Part shown: piece after piece, positions 17,373 to 26,144 of the stretch
Layout: every line of letters starts with the position of its first letter
How positions within the stretch are numbered: the stretch's first letter is position 1
Assembly: GCF_001427105.1 (NCBI RefSeq)
Contig: NZ_LMGI01000002.1
Location: forward strand, 62,001 to 126,000
Direction of reading: 5' to 3'
Length of the DNA: 64,000 nt
Source: Sphingopyxis sp. Root154
Lineage (GTDB): Bacteria; Pseudomonadota; Alphaproteobacteria; Sphingomonadales; Sphingomonadaceae
Translations under genes and position numbers: made by a program
The notes under the pieces: model-generated
What the model was told of the DNA's origin: nothing
Database searches by the model: none
Seen by the model: the letters and a program-made list of their open reading frames with translations, nothing else

Positions 17373-18467
17373 ATGCCGCTGAAGCCCGAACATCGCCAGA
17401 CCATCTCTCTGGTTGCCGCGACCTGGATACTGTCCGGGGTGCTCTACATCATCCCCTATCATGTGTTCAGCGGTGCAGGCATCTATGTCACGGTCTCGGT
17501 CATCAACATCTGCGTGATGGGCGCGCTGCTGTCGGGAGGCGTCTATTGGGCGGTCAGGGCCACGCGCCGCCGCAATACCGTGGTTCGCCTCGCCGCGATG
17601 GGCGCGGCGGTTGTTCTTGCATCGGGCTTGCTCGCGCTGATCGACGCCTCAACAGGCGAATGGATCGGACGCCTCGTCGTGTCGCCGCAACAGTCGGCGC
17701 CCTTTGCACTCCGCGCGACGAACAATTTCATCGCGCTCGTCTGGCAGTTCGCGCTGCTCGGCGCAGCCTTCACCGTGATCGAAGCGAACAAGCTGACGCG
17801 CGAGCGCGAACTGGAGCTGGCCGTCGCCCGCGAAGCCGCGAGCCGCGCCGAGGCCGCCGCAAGCGCCGCCAGCCTCGCGGCACTACGCTATCAGCTCAAC
17901 CCGCATTTCCTGTTCAACACGCTCAACGCGATCTCCTCCCTGATCGTCACAAAGGAATATCGCACCGCCGACGCGATGCTCGCTAAACTGTCCGAATTCC
18001 TGCGCGCTACATTGTCGTCGCAGCCCGACGCCTTGCTGCCGCTCGAGGACGAACTCGCGACGCTGCAACATTATCTGGAAATCGAGAGCGCCCGCTTCGG
18101 CGACCGGCTCGCGGTCGAATTCGTCTGCCCGCCCGCGCTCAATAGCGCGCTGGTGCCAGGCTTCCTCCTCCAGCCGCTGATCGAGAATGCGATCAAATAT
18201 GCGCTCGCGCCCTCGGCGGTGCCGGTGACGATCAAGGTCGAAGCGTCGAGCGACGACGACATGCTGCTCGTCTCGGTGGAGGATGACGGCGCAGGACAGG
18301 AAAAGGACGCACGGCCGGGGACGGGCGTCGGCATCGCCAACGTCCGCCAACGGCTCCAGACGCTGTATGGCAACAAAGGCAGCCTGGAGACGCTGAAACG
18401 CGAACGCGGTTTCCTTGCGATCGCGCGCCTGCCGCTCGAGCGGCGCAGCGGCGAGCTCGCGGCATGA
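17373..18467 (+). CDS. LytS-type sensor histidine kinase
   Basis: 364 residues. Four predicted membrane helices (about 11-27, 37-58, 72-90, 117-137) are followed by a coiled linker, the His_kinase domain with LRYQLNPHFLFNTLNAISS (H178), and an HATPase segment with LLQPLIENAIKYAL and GTGVGIANVRQRL. This is the LytS/YehU class that pairs with LytTR regulators. There is no large periplasmic domain, so the signal is probably sensed in the membrane. It overlaps the regulator gene by four bases (ATGA) and is divergent from the protease-receptor operon. Confidence 0.95.
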   Translation: MPLKPEHRQTISLVAATWILSGVLYIIPYHVFSGAGIYVTVSVINICVMGALLSGGVYWAVRATRRRNTVVRLAAMGAAVVLASGLLALIDASTGEWIGRLVVSPQQSAPFALRATNNFIALVWQFALLGAAFTVIEANKLTRERELELAVAREAASRAEAAASAASLAALRYQLNPHFLFNTLNAISSLIVTKEYRTADAMLAKLSEFLRATLSSQPDALLPLEDELATLQHYLEIESARFGDRLAVEFVCPPALNSALVPGFLLQPLIENAIKYALAPSAVPVTIKVEASSDDDMLLVSVEDDGAGQEKDARPGTGVGIANVRQRLQTLYGNKGSLETLKRERGFLAIARLPLERRSGELAA

Positions 18468-19210
18468 GCATGCTGCACGTCCTGCTCGTCGACGATGAGC
18501 CGCTGGCGCTGCGGCGTCTCGAAACGCTGTTCGGCGACATCGACGATGTCGAGGTGGTCGGCACGGCTTCGACCGGCGAAGAGGCAGAAGATCGGATTGC
18601 CAAGCTCAGGCCCGACCTCGTGATGCTCGACATTTCGATGCCGCAAAAGAGCGGCATTCGCGTCGCCGCCGACCTTGTTGCCGATCCGCGCCCCGAGATC
18701 ATCTTCGTCACCGCCTTCGAGCAATATGCGCCCGATGCCTTTGAAGTCGATGCCGCTGACTATCTCCTGAAACCCGTGCGCTTCGACCGGTTGCGCCAGG
18801 CGGTCGAGCGGGCACGTCGGCGGCGGGCGATGCGCGATGCGGTCGACCGGATTGCAGGCGTGCCGCCGACGGAAATTCGCGAAGAGGCGATCTGGGTCCA
18901 GGTCGCCAGCGGCAACCTCCGCCTCCCCATTCCCCAGATCGAGTGGGTCGAGGCCGCGCGCGACTATGTGCTGCTCCACACTTCGACGCGCAGCTATATC
19001 CACCGCATATCGATGACGGCGCTGGAGCAGCTGCTCGATCCGCAGCTTTTGATGCGCGTGCACCGCTCAACCTTCATCCGGCCCGCGCTGGTGAAGTCGG
19101 TCCAGCGGCTCGGCAAAGGACTCATCGCGCTCGAAATGGAGGACGGCGCGATCGTGCAGGTCGGACCGAGCTATGTCCGGGCCGTACTCGGCCGGCTCGG
19201 CCTGTCCTGA
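18464..19210 (+). CDS. LytTR family response regulator
   Basis: 248 residues. The receiver domain (residues 4-120) has acidic DDE at 10-12, the phosphoacceptor D56 in VMLDISMP and the K of LLKPV. The C-terminal LytTR DNA-binding domain (about 140-245) includes IEWVEAARDYVLLHT and MRVHRSTFI. It is translationally coupled to its kinase. LytTR regulators usually control adjacent exported or membrane proteins, which fits the divergent envelope operon and possibly the downstream secreted repeat protein. Confidence 0.95.
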   Translation: MSMLHVLLVDDEPLALRRLETLFGDIDDVEVVGTASTGEEAEDRIAKLRPDLVMLDISMPQKSGIRVAADLVADPRPEIIFVTAFEQYAPDAFEVDAADYLLKPVRFDRLRQAVERARRRRAMRDAVDRIAGVPPTEIREEAIWVQVASGNLRLPIPQIEWVEAARDYVLLHTSTRSYIHRISMTALEQLLDPQLLMRVHRSTFIRPALVKSVQRLGKGLIALEMEDGAIVQVGPSYVRAVLGRLGLS

Positions 19211-19423
19211 CGCCTTCGTCGCACCGGCGTCCGCCTTGGTCGACGCGGCAGCAGCCATGTCGCACGACCATCCGGTTTCGAAGCAAGCACAGGGCATCGA
19301 CATCGAGGCTCCCATAGCGTGACGGTCGCGGCATCGAGCCGCGAGCAGAGACGGCCGGTTCGTCCCACGCCACCCCGGCAAGGGCCGGCCTCTCTGTTCC
19401 ACCTCACGACGATGGAGTCCAAG

Positions 19424-19633
19424 ATGAGCAAACTCCCCTTCCTCGCCGCTGCGATCGCGCTCGGCCTGCCGATGCCCGTATTGGCGAAGGCTGAAGCCAA
19501 GCCCGAAGCCCATGCCAGGGCCGAGGCCAAGCCGGAGGCCCGCGCGAAAGCCGAAGCAAAGCCCGAGGCGCGCGCGAAGGCCGAAGCCAAGCCTGAAGCC
19601 CGCGCAAAGGCCGAGGCAAAACCGGAAGGCTGA
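19424..19633 (+). CDS. Small secreted Ala/Lys/Glu/Pro repeat protein
   Basis: 69 residues from the ATG at 19424, with GGAG six bases upstream. Signal peptide MSKLPFLAAAIALGLPMPVLA, then four and a half copies of the ten-residue unit AEAKPEARAK. The mature chain is about 48 residues, highly charged and helical or disordered. Such peptides may coat or cross-bridge cell-wall polymers, but no function can be assigned. It lies 213 bases after the LytTR gene on the same strand. Confidence 0.7.
   Translation: MSKLPFLAAAIALGLPMPVLAKAEAKPEAHARAEAKPEARAKAEAKPEARAKAEAKPEARAKAEAKPEG
19490..19630 (+). repeat. 30-bp tandem repeat, about 4.7 copies
   Basis: In-frame repeat units starting at 19490, 19520, 19550, 19580 and 19610 (the last partial). 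Synonymous differences between copies show that the protein repeat is older than a recent slippage event. Confidence 0.85.
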
Positions 19634-19645
19634 TCGCGTCGGCAA

Positions 19646-19680
19646 CGGAGTGCCGACGAGCCCCCCCTCCCGGCACTCCG
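19646..19680. other. Perfect 10-bp inverted repeat hairpin
   Basis: CGGAGTGCCG (19646-19655) and CGGCACTCCG (19671-19680), just after the repeat-protein stop and 102 bases before the lipase-like gene. There is no T run, so it is a weak terminator at best. It may be an attenuating or stabilising RNA hairpin. Confidence 0.55.
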
Positions 19681-19781
19681 CCACGCCTGCCGCCACGCAA
19701 CCCCAGAAGAAATTTGATGAGCGCAAGCTTCGCAGCTCCCCGCGCCCGCGAAACGCGCAGCAGCATCCAGAGGATACTCCC

Positions 19782-22010
19782 ATGACGATCATGCGCACCT
19801 TGCCGGCCCTCGCGGTCGGATTGACGCTGTCGGGCGCGGCCGCCCCGGTGGCAGCCGCTGCCGCCGCCCAATGCACGGCCGGCTGGGCGGGAACGGTGGA
19901 ATATTCGCGCCACCAGGCGAGCAGCGACTCCAAGACGGTCAAGCGCGTTTCCGGTAAGGGCACCGAGACGACCAACAACTCGATCAACGATAACTATGTC
20001 GCGCATGTGGCGGTCCGGCCAGCGCCCGATGGCGAATACAGCCTCGGCACGGCGAATATAGATGTCAGCGCGACGGCGACCGAAACCATAAACTCCAACG
20101 ACCAGATGATCTGTCCGCATCAGCGCACGATGCGCCAGATGTCGGGACAGTTTGTCAGCAAGAGCCAGAGACGCGGTAACGCAAGTGGCCTAGAGGCGGG
20201 CGTCGACATCACGACCGATAACGACGACACCTATAGCGTCAGCGTCCGGCTGCCCGAGTTCCAGGGCACCGCTTCAGGATCGAATTCGGCGAGCTTCAGT
20301 GGCCAGTGCAAATCGAAGGAGGCCACGAACCGGAAGATCGCAGACATGCCCACCACGATCGACGCGATGCGCTTCTCGAGCAGCGGCGAAGATCGGATGC
20401 AGCCCTCCGATCCCAACCGCCTGGCGGGCGCGCACTCGGTCACATCCTATGACGTGACCGAGTCGCTGCGCTGGAACCTGCGTCGCTGCGGCGGCGATCT
20501 GCGCCTCGTCGATGTGAAGTTCGAGGACATGCGCTTTCCCACGTGGGACGCCTGGAAAGAGATCGTCGAGCAGGTCGGCACGATCGATGGCAATATCGTG
20601 CGCCTGACCGCAGTCGTCGCAAACGACAGCCCTGACGAGAAATCGGCGACGGTGAAGTTCCGCGACACCTACAAGGGCGACAAATGGGACGGCGCCAAGC
20701 CCGACGGCCTGCTCGGCGAAGTCTCGGTCTTCGTGCCAGCAGGCGAGCAGCGCGAAGTGCAGTTCAAGTGGGATAGCTCGGGCTATGCCTGGTTCGACGA
20801 CGGCCGGCCGCGGCTCATGCAGCGTATCAAGGCCGAGGTCGAGGAAAAGGGCAAGAAGGTCGACGACATGACGCGCAATCTGAAAGTTGCGCCGAAACCG
20901 CTCGTGCTCGTTCACGGCCTCTGGTCCAACTGGCGCGCGTGGGAGCCTTGGCAGAATATCCTGACCACCAGCCACAGCTATGATTGGAAGGCCTTTCCCG
21001 TCGGCGAGAAGCCGGAACACGGGCGGATGAATACTGGCGATGAGATGGGCAATTTCGGCCCCACCAACACGATTGCCCAAAATGCCATCGAGCTCGGCAA
21101 TTATGTCCGCTACGCGCAGAAGGACCGCAACGCGTGGCATGTCGACCTAGTCGCCCATTCGATGGGCGGCCTCATCAGCCGGCGCTATATCCACGCGACG
21201 ATGCCGAGCTATCCCGACGGAAAGCCGCAGGTATCGCATCTGGTGATGCTCGGAACACCCAACAGGGGCAGCAGCTGCGCCGACCTGATGAGCATCCCGC
21301 TGGAGCTCGCCGGCAGACCGATGGAGGCCCTCCGCGAGCTGCGGCCGATCAATGTGATGAAGTTCAACGCGGAGACCGTCGATCGCAAGGGCGTCCCCTT
21401 CTCGGTTCTTGCCGGAAACCCCCTGCCCCCCGTGTGCCGGATGCTGACACGGAGCGATGGCGTGGTCGCCGAGCCGTCGGCGAAGTGGATGATCGCGGAC
21501 AATGAAACGCAGGCCATCCTTCACACGAGCATGACCGAAACCGGCCCCTTCTCCACCTTCGTGATGCCGCGCATTGCGCTCGGTCCCGGCGAACAGTCGG
21601 CGAGTCCATTGCAATCCGCATCGTCCGCTGGAAGCGCCCGGCCACCGGCGCGCCTTATGCTTCTCGACGTCGAGGGGCTGGAAGAGGAGAGCGGATCAAG
21701 CACACCCGACTTTTCGAAGATTCTCCTCATCGCGCCCGGTCAGACGCTGACCATCAAGATCCCAGTCGAAGAAGCGAGTAACTTCGGCCTGACTTTCCTT
21801 GCCGCGAACAGCGTGTCCGCGACGCTGATCGATGACAAAGGCCAGGTCGTCGCCAGCAACAGGAGCGACACTCCGGAAGCGAACCAGATCTTCCGCTCAA
21901 TCTTTGTCGACCGCGCAACCACTAAGGGAAGCTGGAAACTGACACTGGAAAGCAAGGACCGCGCCGATCGCGAGATCATCTTCTCCACCTGGTCGAACGC
22001 CGTCCTATGA
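19782..22010 (+). CDS. Large exported alpha/beta hydrolase, lipase-like
   Basis: 742 residues with a Sec signal (MTIMRTLPALAVGLTLSGAAAPVAAAAA). An N-terminal region of about 350 residues with no recognised domain, rich in beta and containing CARF-like features is not supported; it holds paired cysteines. Then comes an alpha/beta-hydrolase domain with VHGLWSNWRAW near 378, the nucleophile elbow AHSMGG (S460), LGTPNRG typical of PGAP1/lipase-like enzymes, and a candidate His near 580. A C-terminal beta domain ends with FSTWSN. ATG 19782 follows an AGGA site. It likely cleaves lipid or ester bonds outside the cytoplasm. Confidence 0.83.
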   Translation: MTIMRTLPALAVGLTLSGAAAPVAAAAAAQCTAGWAGTVEYSRHQASSDSKTVKRVSGKGTETTNNSINDNYVAHVAVRPAPDGEYSLGTANIDVSATATETINSNDQMICPHQRTMRQMSGQFVSKSQRRGNASGLEAGVDITTDNDDTYSVSVRLPEFQGTASGSNSASFSGQCKSKEATNRKIADMPTTIDAMRFSSSGEDRMQPSDPNRLAGAHSVTSYDVTESLRWNLRRCGGDLRLVDVKFEDMRFPTWDAWKEIVEQVGTIDGNIVRLTAVVANDSPDEKSATVKFRDTYKGDKWDGAKPDGLLGEVSVFVPAGEQREVQFKWDSSGYAWFDDGRPRLMQRIKAEVEEKGKKVDDMTRNLKVAPKPLVLVHGLWSNWRAWEPWQNILTTSHSYDWKAFPVGEKPEHGRMNTGDEMGNFGPTNTIAQNAIELGNYVRYAQKDRNAWHVDLVAHSMGGLISRRYIHATMPSYPDGKPQVSHLVMLGTPNRGSSCADLMSIPLELAGRPMEALRELRPINVMKFNAETVDRKGVPFSVLAGNPLPPVCRMLTRSDGVVAEPSAKWMIADNETQAILHTSMTETGPFSTFVMPRIALGPGEQSASPLQSASSAGSARPPARLMLLDVEGLEEESGSSTPDFSKILLIAPGQTLTIKIPVEEASNFGLTFLAANSVSATLIDDKGQVVASNRSDTPEANQIFRSIFVDRATTKGSWKLTLESKDRADREIIFSTWSNAVL

Positions 22011-22193
22011 AAGAGGTTCAAGTCTGGCCGGTAGCGAACCGACCGGTTTCGGACAGCAAGTCGAAGAAGCAGACGCCCAGCGATACCCTCTCCCCGGCTC
22101 CTATTCACTCAGGACAACATCGATCCGATCGAGCTGCGATCCCCTTATACCTAATAGCTGAACTGGCGCGGCGCGTGACGCGTAGGGTCACTT

Positions 22194-22886
22194 ATGCCAA
22201 TGCGAGCCATGCAGATACTTCTCGTGCCCGGCTTCATGCTTGACGCGGACATGTGGTCCGACATTCGTCCTGCGCTTGAGCGCCTCGGTCAGCTGGTCTA
22301 CGTCGACTCCACGCGGGACAGCTCGATTGACGCAATGGCCGAGCGGGCGGTCGCATCACTGACCGGTCCCGCGATCGTCATCGGATTCTCGATGGGCGGC
22401 TATATTGCCCGACAGATCACGTACCGGGCGCCTGACCGAGTTCGCGGTCTTGCTCTTGTAGCAACGTCCTCGCGAGGCAGCCATCCGCTGCCAGCGACTG
22501 CAATCGGACAAAAAGGCTTTCGCGAATTGAGCCGGGCCGCTGTCGCACGATCCCTCCACCCGGAACATCGCAATGAAGCGTTGATTGCTCGCGTACAGCG
22601 GATGAGTAACAGGCTGGGAGGAGAGGTCTTCGAACGCCAGTCACGGCTTCGGCGTGACGATGACACAGAGCGCCTTGGGGAAATAGTATGCCCCACGCTG
22701 GTCGTTGCGGCCGCGCAGGACGAACTCCGATCAATCGAGGAAAGCCAGATTCTGCAAGGAAAAATCCCCGAATCGACTATGATTATCATAGAGAAGTCTG
22801 GGCACTTGATACCGCTGGAACAGCCTGAGAGCTTGATGACCGCCTTTTCGAGGGCGTTCTTCGAATTGCGTTCACCCGACAGCTGA
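22194..22886 (+). CDS. Alpha/beta hydrolase
   Basis: 230 residues, compact cytoplasmic fold. VPGFMLDADMW is the oxyanion-hole region, GFSMGG carries the nucleophile S66, and AAAQDELR (D176) and SGHLIPLEQP (H204) complete the triad. It resembles small esterase or lactonase-type hydrolases. Alternative starts exist at 22200 and 22209; the family normally begins close to MQILLVPG, so the true start may be 22209. It is separated by 183 bases from the lipase gene. Substrate unknown. Confidence 0.88.
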   Translation: MPMRAMQILLVPGFMLDADMWSDIRPALERLGQLVYVDSTRDSSIDAMAERAVASLTGPAIVIGFSMGGYIARQITYRAPDRVRGLALVATSSRGSHPLPATAIGQKGFRELSRAAVARSLHPEHRNEALIARVQRMSNRLGGEVFERQSRLRRDDDTERLGEIVCPTLVVAAAQDELRSIEESQILQGKIPESTMIIIEKSGHLIPLEQPESLMTAFSRAFFELRSPDS

Positions 22887-22908
22887 GCCATGGAACGCCA
22901 CGTAACTA

Positions 22909-22965
22909 GTGGCCGTTTGCGGTCAGGCCGCTTTCAGCCGCAGATTTTGAGGAGCGGACAATAGG
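22909..22965 (+). repeat. Dispersed intergenic repeat, copy B
   Basis: TAGTGGCCGTTTGCGGTCAG with GGCCGCTTT and a later GAGCGGACAAT; member of the degenerate repeat family described in the findings. Confidence 0.5.
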
Positions 22966-23157
22966 CGCCTCCTGTCGTAGCCCCGAGGACCTCTGGATCG
23001 CTCACCAATATGCCGCGGACGAGCCGCCTCGCGACTGCGGAAAGCGCTCACGCGGCAGGTGCCATATACTGCAGTAAAGAATAGCGAAAATGCCAACTCA
23101 CTGTTAGCCAAGTCGCGTGCCCACCTTTGGGCGACAAATTTCCGACGGGGTCCTATC

Positions 23158-24054
23158 ATGCTGCGCTTCTCGACGGTAACCGGATGGCTAGCGGCTTTCT
23201 TCATCGCGCCGGTTGCTGTCGCAGCAGAGCCGCTGCGGTTGGCGCCATCATCGAATTGGCATGTGAACTATGCTGACGATAGCTGTCGGCTAGCGCGTTC
23301 GTTTGGCACCGGCGGAGAAGAAGTTATACTCGTTCTCGACCGATTCAGACCAGGTCCGAAGGTCAATATGACGCTTGTCGGCCGTCCGGTGGATGTACGC
23401 AGCGACGTTCGCAAAGTTATGCTTCGCTTTGGCCCGAACGATGCCGAATTCGAGAAAAGGTTTGCACCCGGCACCCTCGACAATGGAAAAGCTGTGCTCG
23501 TCGTGGGAGGTAGCCTGTGGATCACGGGCTTTGACCCTACCGAAGCCGCCTCGGAAGATGATGGGACGCTTCGCGAAGCAAGGCCGATCGATCCGGCGCT
23601 TTACTCAGCGATCCGATTTCTCGAAGTGCGGATATCCGGCAAGCAGCCGATTATATTGGAAACCGGTTCGATGTTAGCTCCAGAACAGGCGCTGACGGCC
23701 TGTAACGACGATCTGCTTCACGCTTGGGGGATTGATGCTAAGGCTGACAAGGCCCTGTCGCGCCGCGTTATACCGGCCAGCGATCCCCGCGACTGGATGA
23801 GAAGCAGCGATTATCCCCCGCGGATGAGATCTCTGGGCTATCAAGGGCTGGTGCATTTCCGCTTGGTCGTCGATGATCGCGGAATACCGAAAAGCTGTCA
23901 TATTCAGCTATCGACCCGGCCGAAGGATTTTGACGACGCGGTGTGCCAGAAGATCATGGCGCGCGCTCGCTTCGAGCCAGCGCTCGACGCGGACGGAAAG
24001 CCGGTCGTATCCTATTATACGAACAGCGCCCGCTTCTCCATTCCCGCAAGTTAG
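23158..24054 (+). CDS. Exported protein with C-terminal TonB-like domain
   Basis: 298 residues from ATG 23158, signal peptide MLRFSTVTGWLAAFFIAPVAVAA. The first 190 residues form a beta-rich domain of unknown type with a single Cys. The last 85 match a TonB C-terminal fold: DYPPRMRSLGYQGLVHFRLV, VDDRGIPKSCHI and KIMARARFEPALDADGKPV. The protein lacks a membrane anchor other than the signal peptide, so it is probably a periplasmic TonB-C protein rather than an energy transducer. Sphingomonads carry many such proteins. Monocistronic. Confidence 0.85.
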   Translation: MLRFSTVTGWLAAFFIAPVAVAAEPLRLAPSSNWHVNYADDSCRLARSFGTGGEEVILVLDRFRPGPKVNMTLVGRPVDVRSDVRKVMLRFGPNDAEFEKRFAPGTLDNGKAVLVVGGSLWITGFDPTEAASEDDGTLREARPIDPALYSAIRFLEVRISGKQPIILETGSMLAPEQALTACNDDLLHAWGIDAKADKALSRRVIPASDPRDWMRSSDYPPRMRSLGYQGLVHFRLVVDDRGIPKSCHIQLSTRPKDFDDAVCQKIMARARFEPALDADGKPVVSYYTNSARFSIPAS

Positions 24055-24222
24055 AGATCGAAAGGCATCAATAGCTGACGAAGCATAGCTTCGGCCAACC
24101 GGCTCAGACGTCGATTATGCCGTTTTGAGACGGCCGCTTCTGACGAAAAAATCATGAAATGCAGTCGACGGAGCACGGGCTAGGCCTACGACTGCAGTCG
24201 ACCGGCAGTTGCCGATCGAGAC

Positions 24223-24307
24223 GTGTACCCCGGCGAAAGCGACGGTCCGAAGTTCCACCGCGACCTGAACTGTTCCGTACCTCGGCTTTCGCCGTGGTAC
24301 GGAACAG
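24223..24307. repeat. REP-like palindromic element
   Basis: CTGTTCCGTACC (24270-24281) pairs with GGTACGGAACAG (24296-24307). The 14-base spacer itself folds as CGGC-TTTC-GCCG. A half-site GTACCCCGGCGAAAGC lies 30 bases upstream and resembles the common alphaproteobacterial CCCCGGCGAA-type palindromic repeat. It occupies most of the 308-base gap 24055-24362, which also holds repeat copy C near 24128. Confidence 0.7.
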
Positions 24308-24362
24308 CGTTAGCAACCGGTAACCGACTACCGCGTTAAATCTTTATGCAAGAGATACTCCA

Positions 24363-25124
24363 ATGACACCGCGCTGGCCTTCGACGCTCTGGGTTGTCCG
24401 ACATGGCCAAAGCGCAGGCAATGTCGCGCGCGATGCGGCCGACGCTGCCGGAGCCCAGCGCATTGAACTCGATCACCGAGACGTTGACGTGCCACTGTCG
24501 AAGCTTGGTATGGAGCAGTCGCGAGCGCTGGGCGAATGGTTCGCGGCCGGCGAGGAGGATGGCCGGCCCGAGATCATGCTCGCCTCGCCCTACATCCGCG
24601 CGGTCCAGACAGCAGAGATATTTCGCAAGGCTGGCGGATGCGAGCCCGACGAAAAAATCTGCGTCGACGAGCGGCTTCGCGAAAAGGAGTTCGGCATTCT
24701 CGACGGACTCACGCGGTTCGGCATCGAAGCCTCGCACCCCGAACAAGCCGAGTTCCGTAGCCTGCTTGGCAAATTCTATCACCGCCCGCCCGGGGGCGAG
24801 AGCTGGTGCGATGTCATCCTGCGGCTCCGTTCGCTCCTCGACACCGTCTCGCTCCACTATGGCGGGCGACGCGTGATGATCGTCGCGCATCAGGTCGTGG
24901 TGCTGTGCCTCCGCACGATCATCGAGAACCTGGGCGAAGCTGAAATTCTCGCGATCGACAAGGAGGGCGATGTCGCCAATTGCGCGATCACCGAATATCG
25001 CTTTGACCCCAAGATCGGCCGCGACGGCAATCTGGTGCTGGCGCGCTATAATGTGACCGCACCGATGAAGGACCAAGTTCCGGTCACCCGCGAGCCCGAT
25101 GCAATGGTCGCCGCGCGTGGTTGA
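24363..25124 (+). CDS. Histidine phosphatase family protein
   Basis: 253 residues of the phosphoglycerate-mutase-like superfamily. It has the RHGQ motif (R13, H14, G15; H14 is the phosphoacceptor), SPYIRAVQTAE, the acid region LREKEFG (E107/E109) and the second catalytic histidine in VAHQVVV (H176). It acts as a cytoplasmic phosphatase. Its 3' end overlaps the NnrD gene by 26 bases, so the two are cotranslated. That suggests, without proof, a metabolite-repair or phosphosugar role. Confidence 0.92.
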   Translation: MTPRWPSTLWVVRHGQSAGNVARDAADAAGAQRIELDHRDVDVPLSKLGMEQSRALGEWFAAGEEDGRPEIMLASPYIRAVQTAEIFRKAGGCEPDEKICVDERLREKEFGILDGLTRFGIEASHPEQAEFRSLLGKFYHRPPGGESWCDVILRLRSLLDTVSLHYGGRRVMIVAHQVVVLCLRTIIENLGEAEILAIDKEGDVANCAITEYRFDPKIGRDGNLVLARYNVTAPMKDQVPVTREPDAMVAARG

Positions 25125-25998
25125 CCCGGTCGCGCTCGACACGGCCTGGCTCAAGGCGAACCCGCTTCCCGATCATCACGACAATGTCGACAAGAACGGG
25201 CGCGGACGCGTACTGGTTGTCGGGGGTTGCCGCCGGGTTCCCGGCGGCATGCTGCTGACTGCCGAGGCGGCGTTCCGCGCCGGCGCCGGCAAGGTCACAA
25301 TCGCGACCATCGCCTCGGCTGCCATCCCAGTCGGCATCGCCTTTCCGGCTTGCGCGGTCATCGCCCTGCCCGAGACCGAAAGCGGGGAGATCGCGCCTGA
25401 CAGCGTTGATCTGCTGCTCGCGGAAATGGCTAATCATGATGCGATCGTTTTCGGTCCAGCAATGATTGACGAAGCGATCGTTCGCACGCTGCTGGCCGCG
25501 CTACTTCCCGCATTACCCGACGACATGTTCCTGCTGCTCGACGCCTTTGCGCTGCGCGCCGCCGCCGATCATGCCGATGCGATTATAGCCCGCGGCGATC
25601 ACACCGTCCTCACCCCGCACGAAGGCGAACTCGCGGCCCTGCTGGGCGCCGACAAGGATGAGGTGTCGCGCGACCCGCTCGCCGCGCTGACCGAAGCCGC
25701 CGAACGCTTCGGCGCCGCGGTCATGGTCAAGGGTGCGACGAGCCATTTGATGGCGGACGGCACCTGTCTTGCCTACGCCGGGGGCGGGCTGGGCCTCGCC
25801 GTCAGCGGTTCGGGCGACGTGCTCGCCGGTTTGATCGCAGGGCTGGGCGCGCAGGGCCTCCCACCGCTTCAGGCAGCCGCTTGGGGCATCTGGCTTCACG
25901 GCGAAGCCGGGCGCCGCCTGTCCGAGACAATGGGACCGATCGGTTATCTCGCCCGCGAGCTAGCGCCGCTCGCACCCGGACTGATGCGGGGCGTGTAG
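25099..25998 (+). CDS. nnrD: ADP-dependent NAD(P)H-hydrate dehydratase
   Basis: 299-residue ribokinase-like repair enzyme that converts S-NAD(P)H hydrate back to NAD(P)H using ADP. Visible motifs are GRVLVVGGC near 35, GGMLLTAEAAFRAGAGKVT, LTPHEGELAALLG and the nucleotide/catalytic AVSGSGDVLAGL (D240). It is a stand-alone NnrD; the epimerase domain NnrE, fused in Escherichia coli Nnr, is absent from this window. It overlaps the phosphatase gene at its start. Confidence 0.93.
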   Translation: MQWSPRVVDPVALDTAWLKANPLPDHHDNVDKNGRGRVLVVGGCRRVPGGMLLTAEAAFRAGAGKVTIATIASAAIPVGIAFPACAVIALPETESGEIAPDSVDLLLAEMANHDAIVFGPAMIDEAIVRTLLAALLPALPDDMFLLLDAFALRAAADHADAIIARGDHTVLTPHEGELAALLGADKDEVSRDPLAALTEAAERFGAAVMVKGATSHLMADGTCLAYAGGGLGLAVSGSGDVLAGLIAGLGAQGLPPLQAAAWGIWLHGEAGRRLSETMGPIGYLARELAPLAPGLMRGV

Positions 25999-26049
25999 AT
26001 TTCCAGTTCCGTGGGGCACCAGCCCCGCCTGGATAACATCACGCGCAGC

Positions 26050-26108
26050 TATTGGCCGCTTCCGGACGGGCAGGTTTTGCGAGCGCCTGTTGCGAAAGCG
26101 GACATCAA
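26050..26108 (+). repeat. Dispersed intergenic repeat, copy D
   Basis: TATTGGCCGCTTCCGGACGG with GCAGGTTTT and a terminal AAAGCGGACAT, in the gap between the nnrD gene and a convergent SDR gene. Confidence 0.5.
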
Positions 26109-26144
26109 GGGGCGGCGCGCGTCTGAGCACGCCGCCTTGAACCT

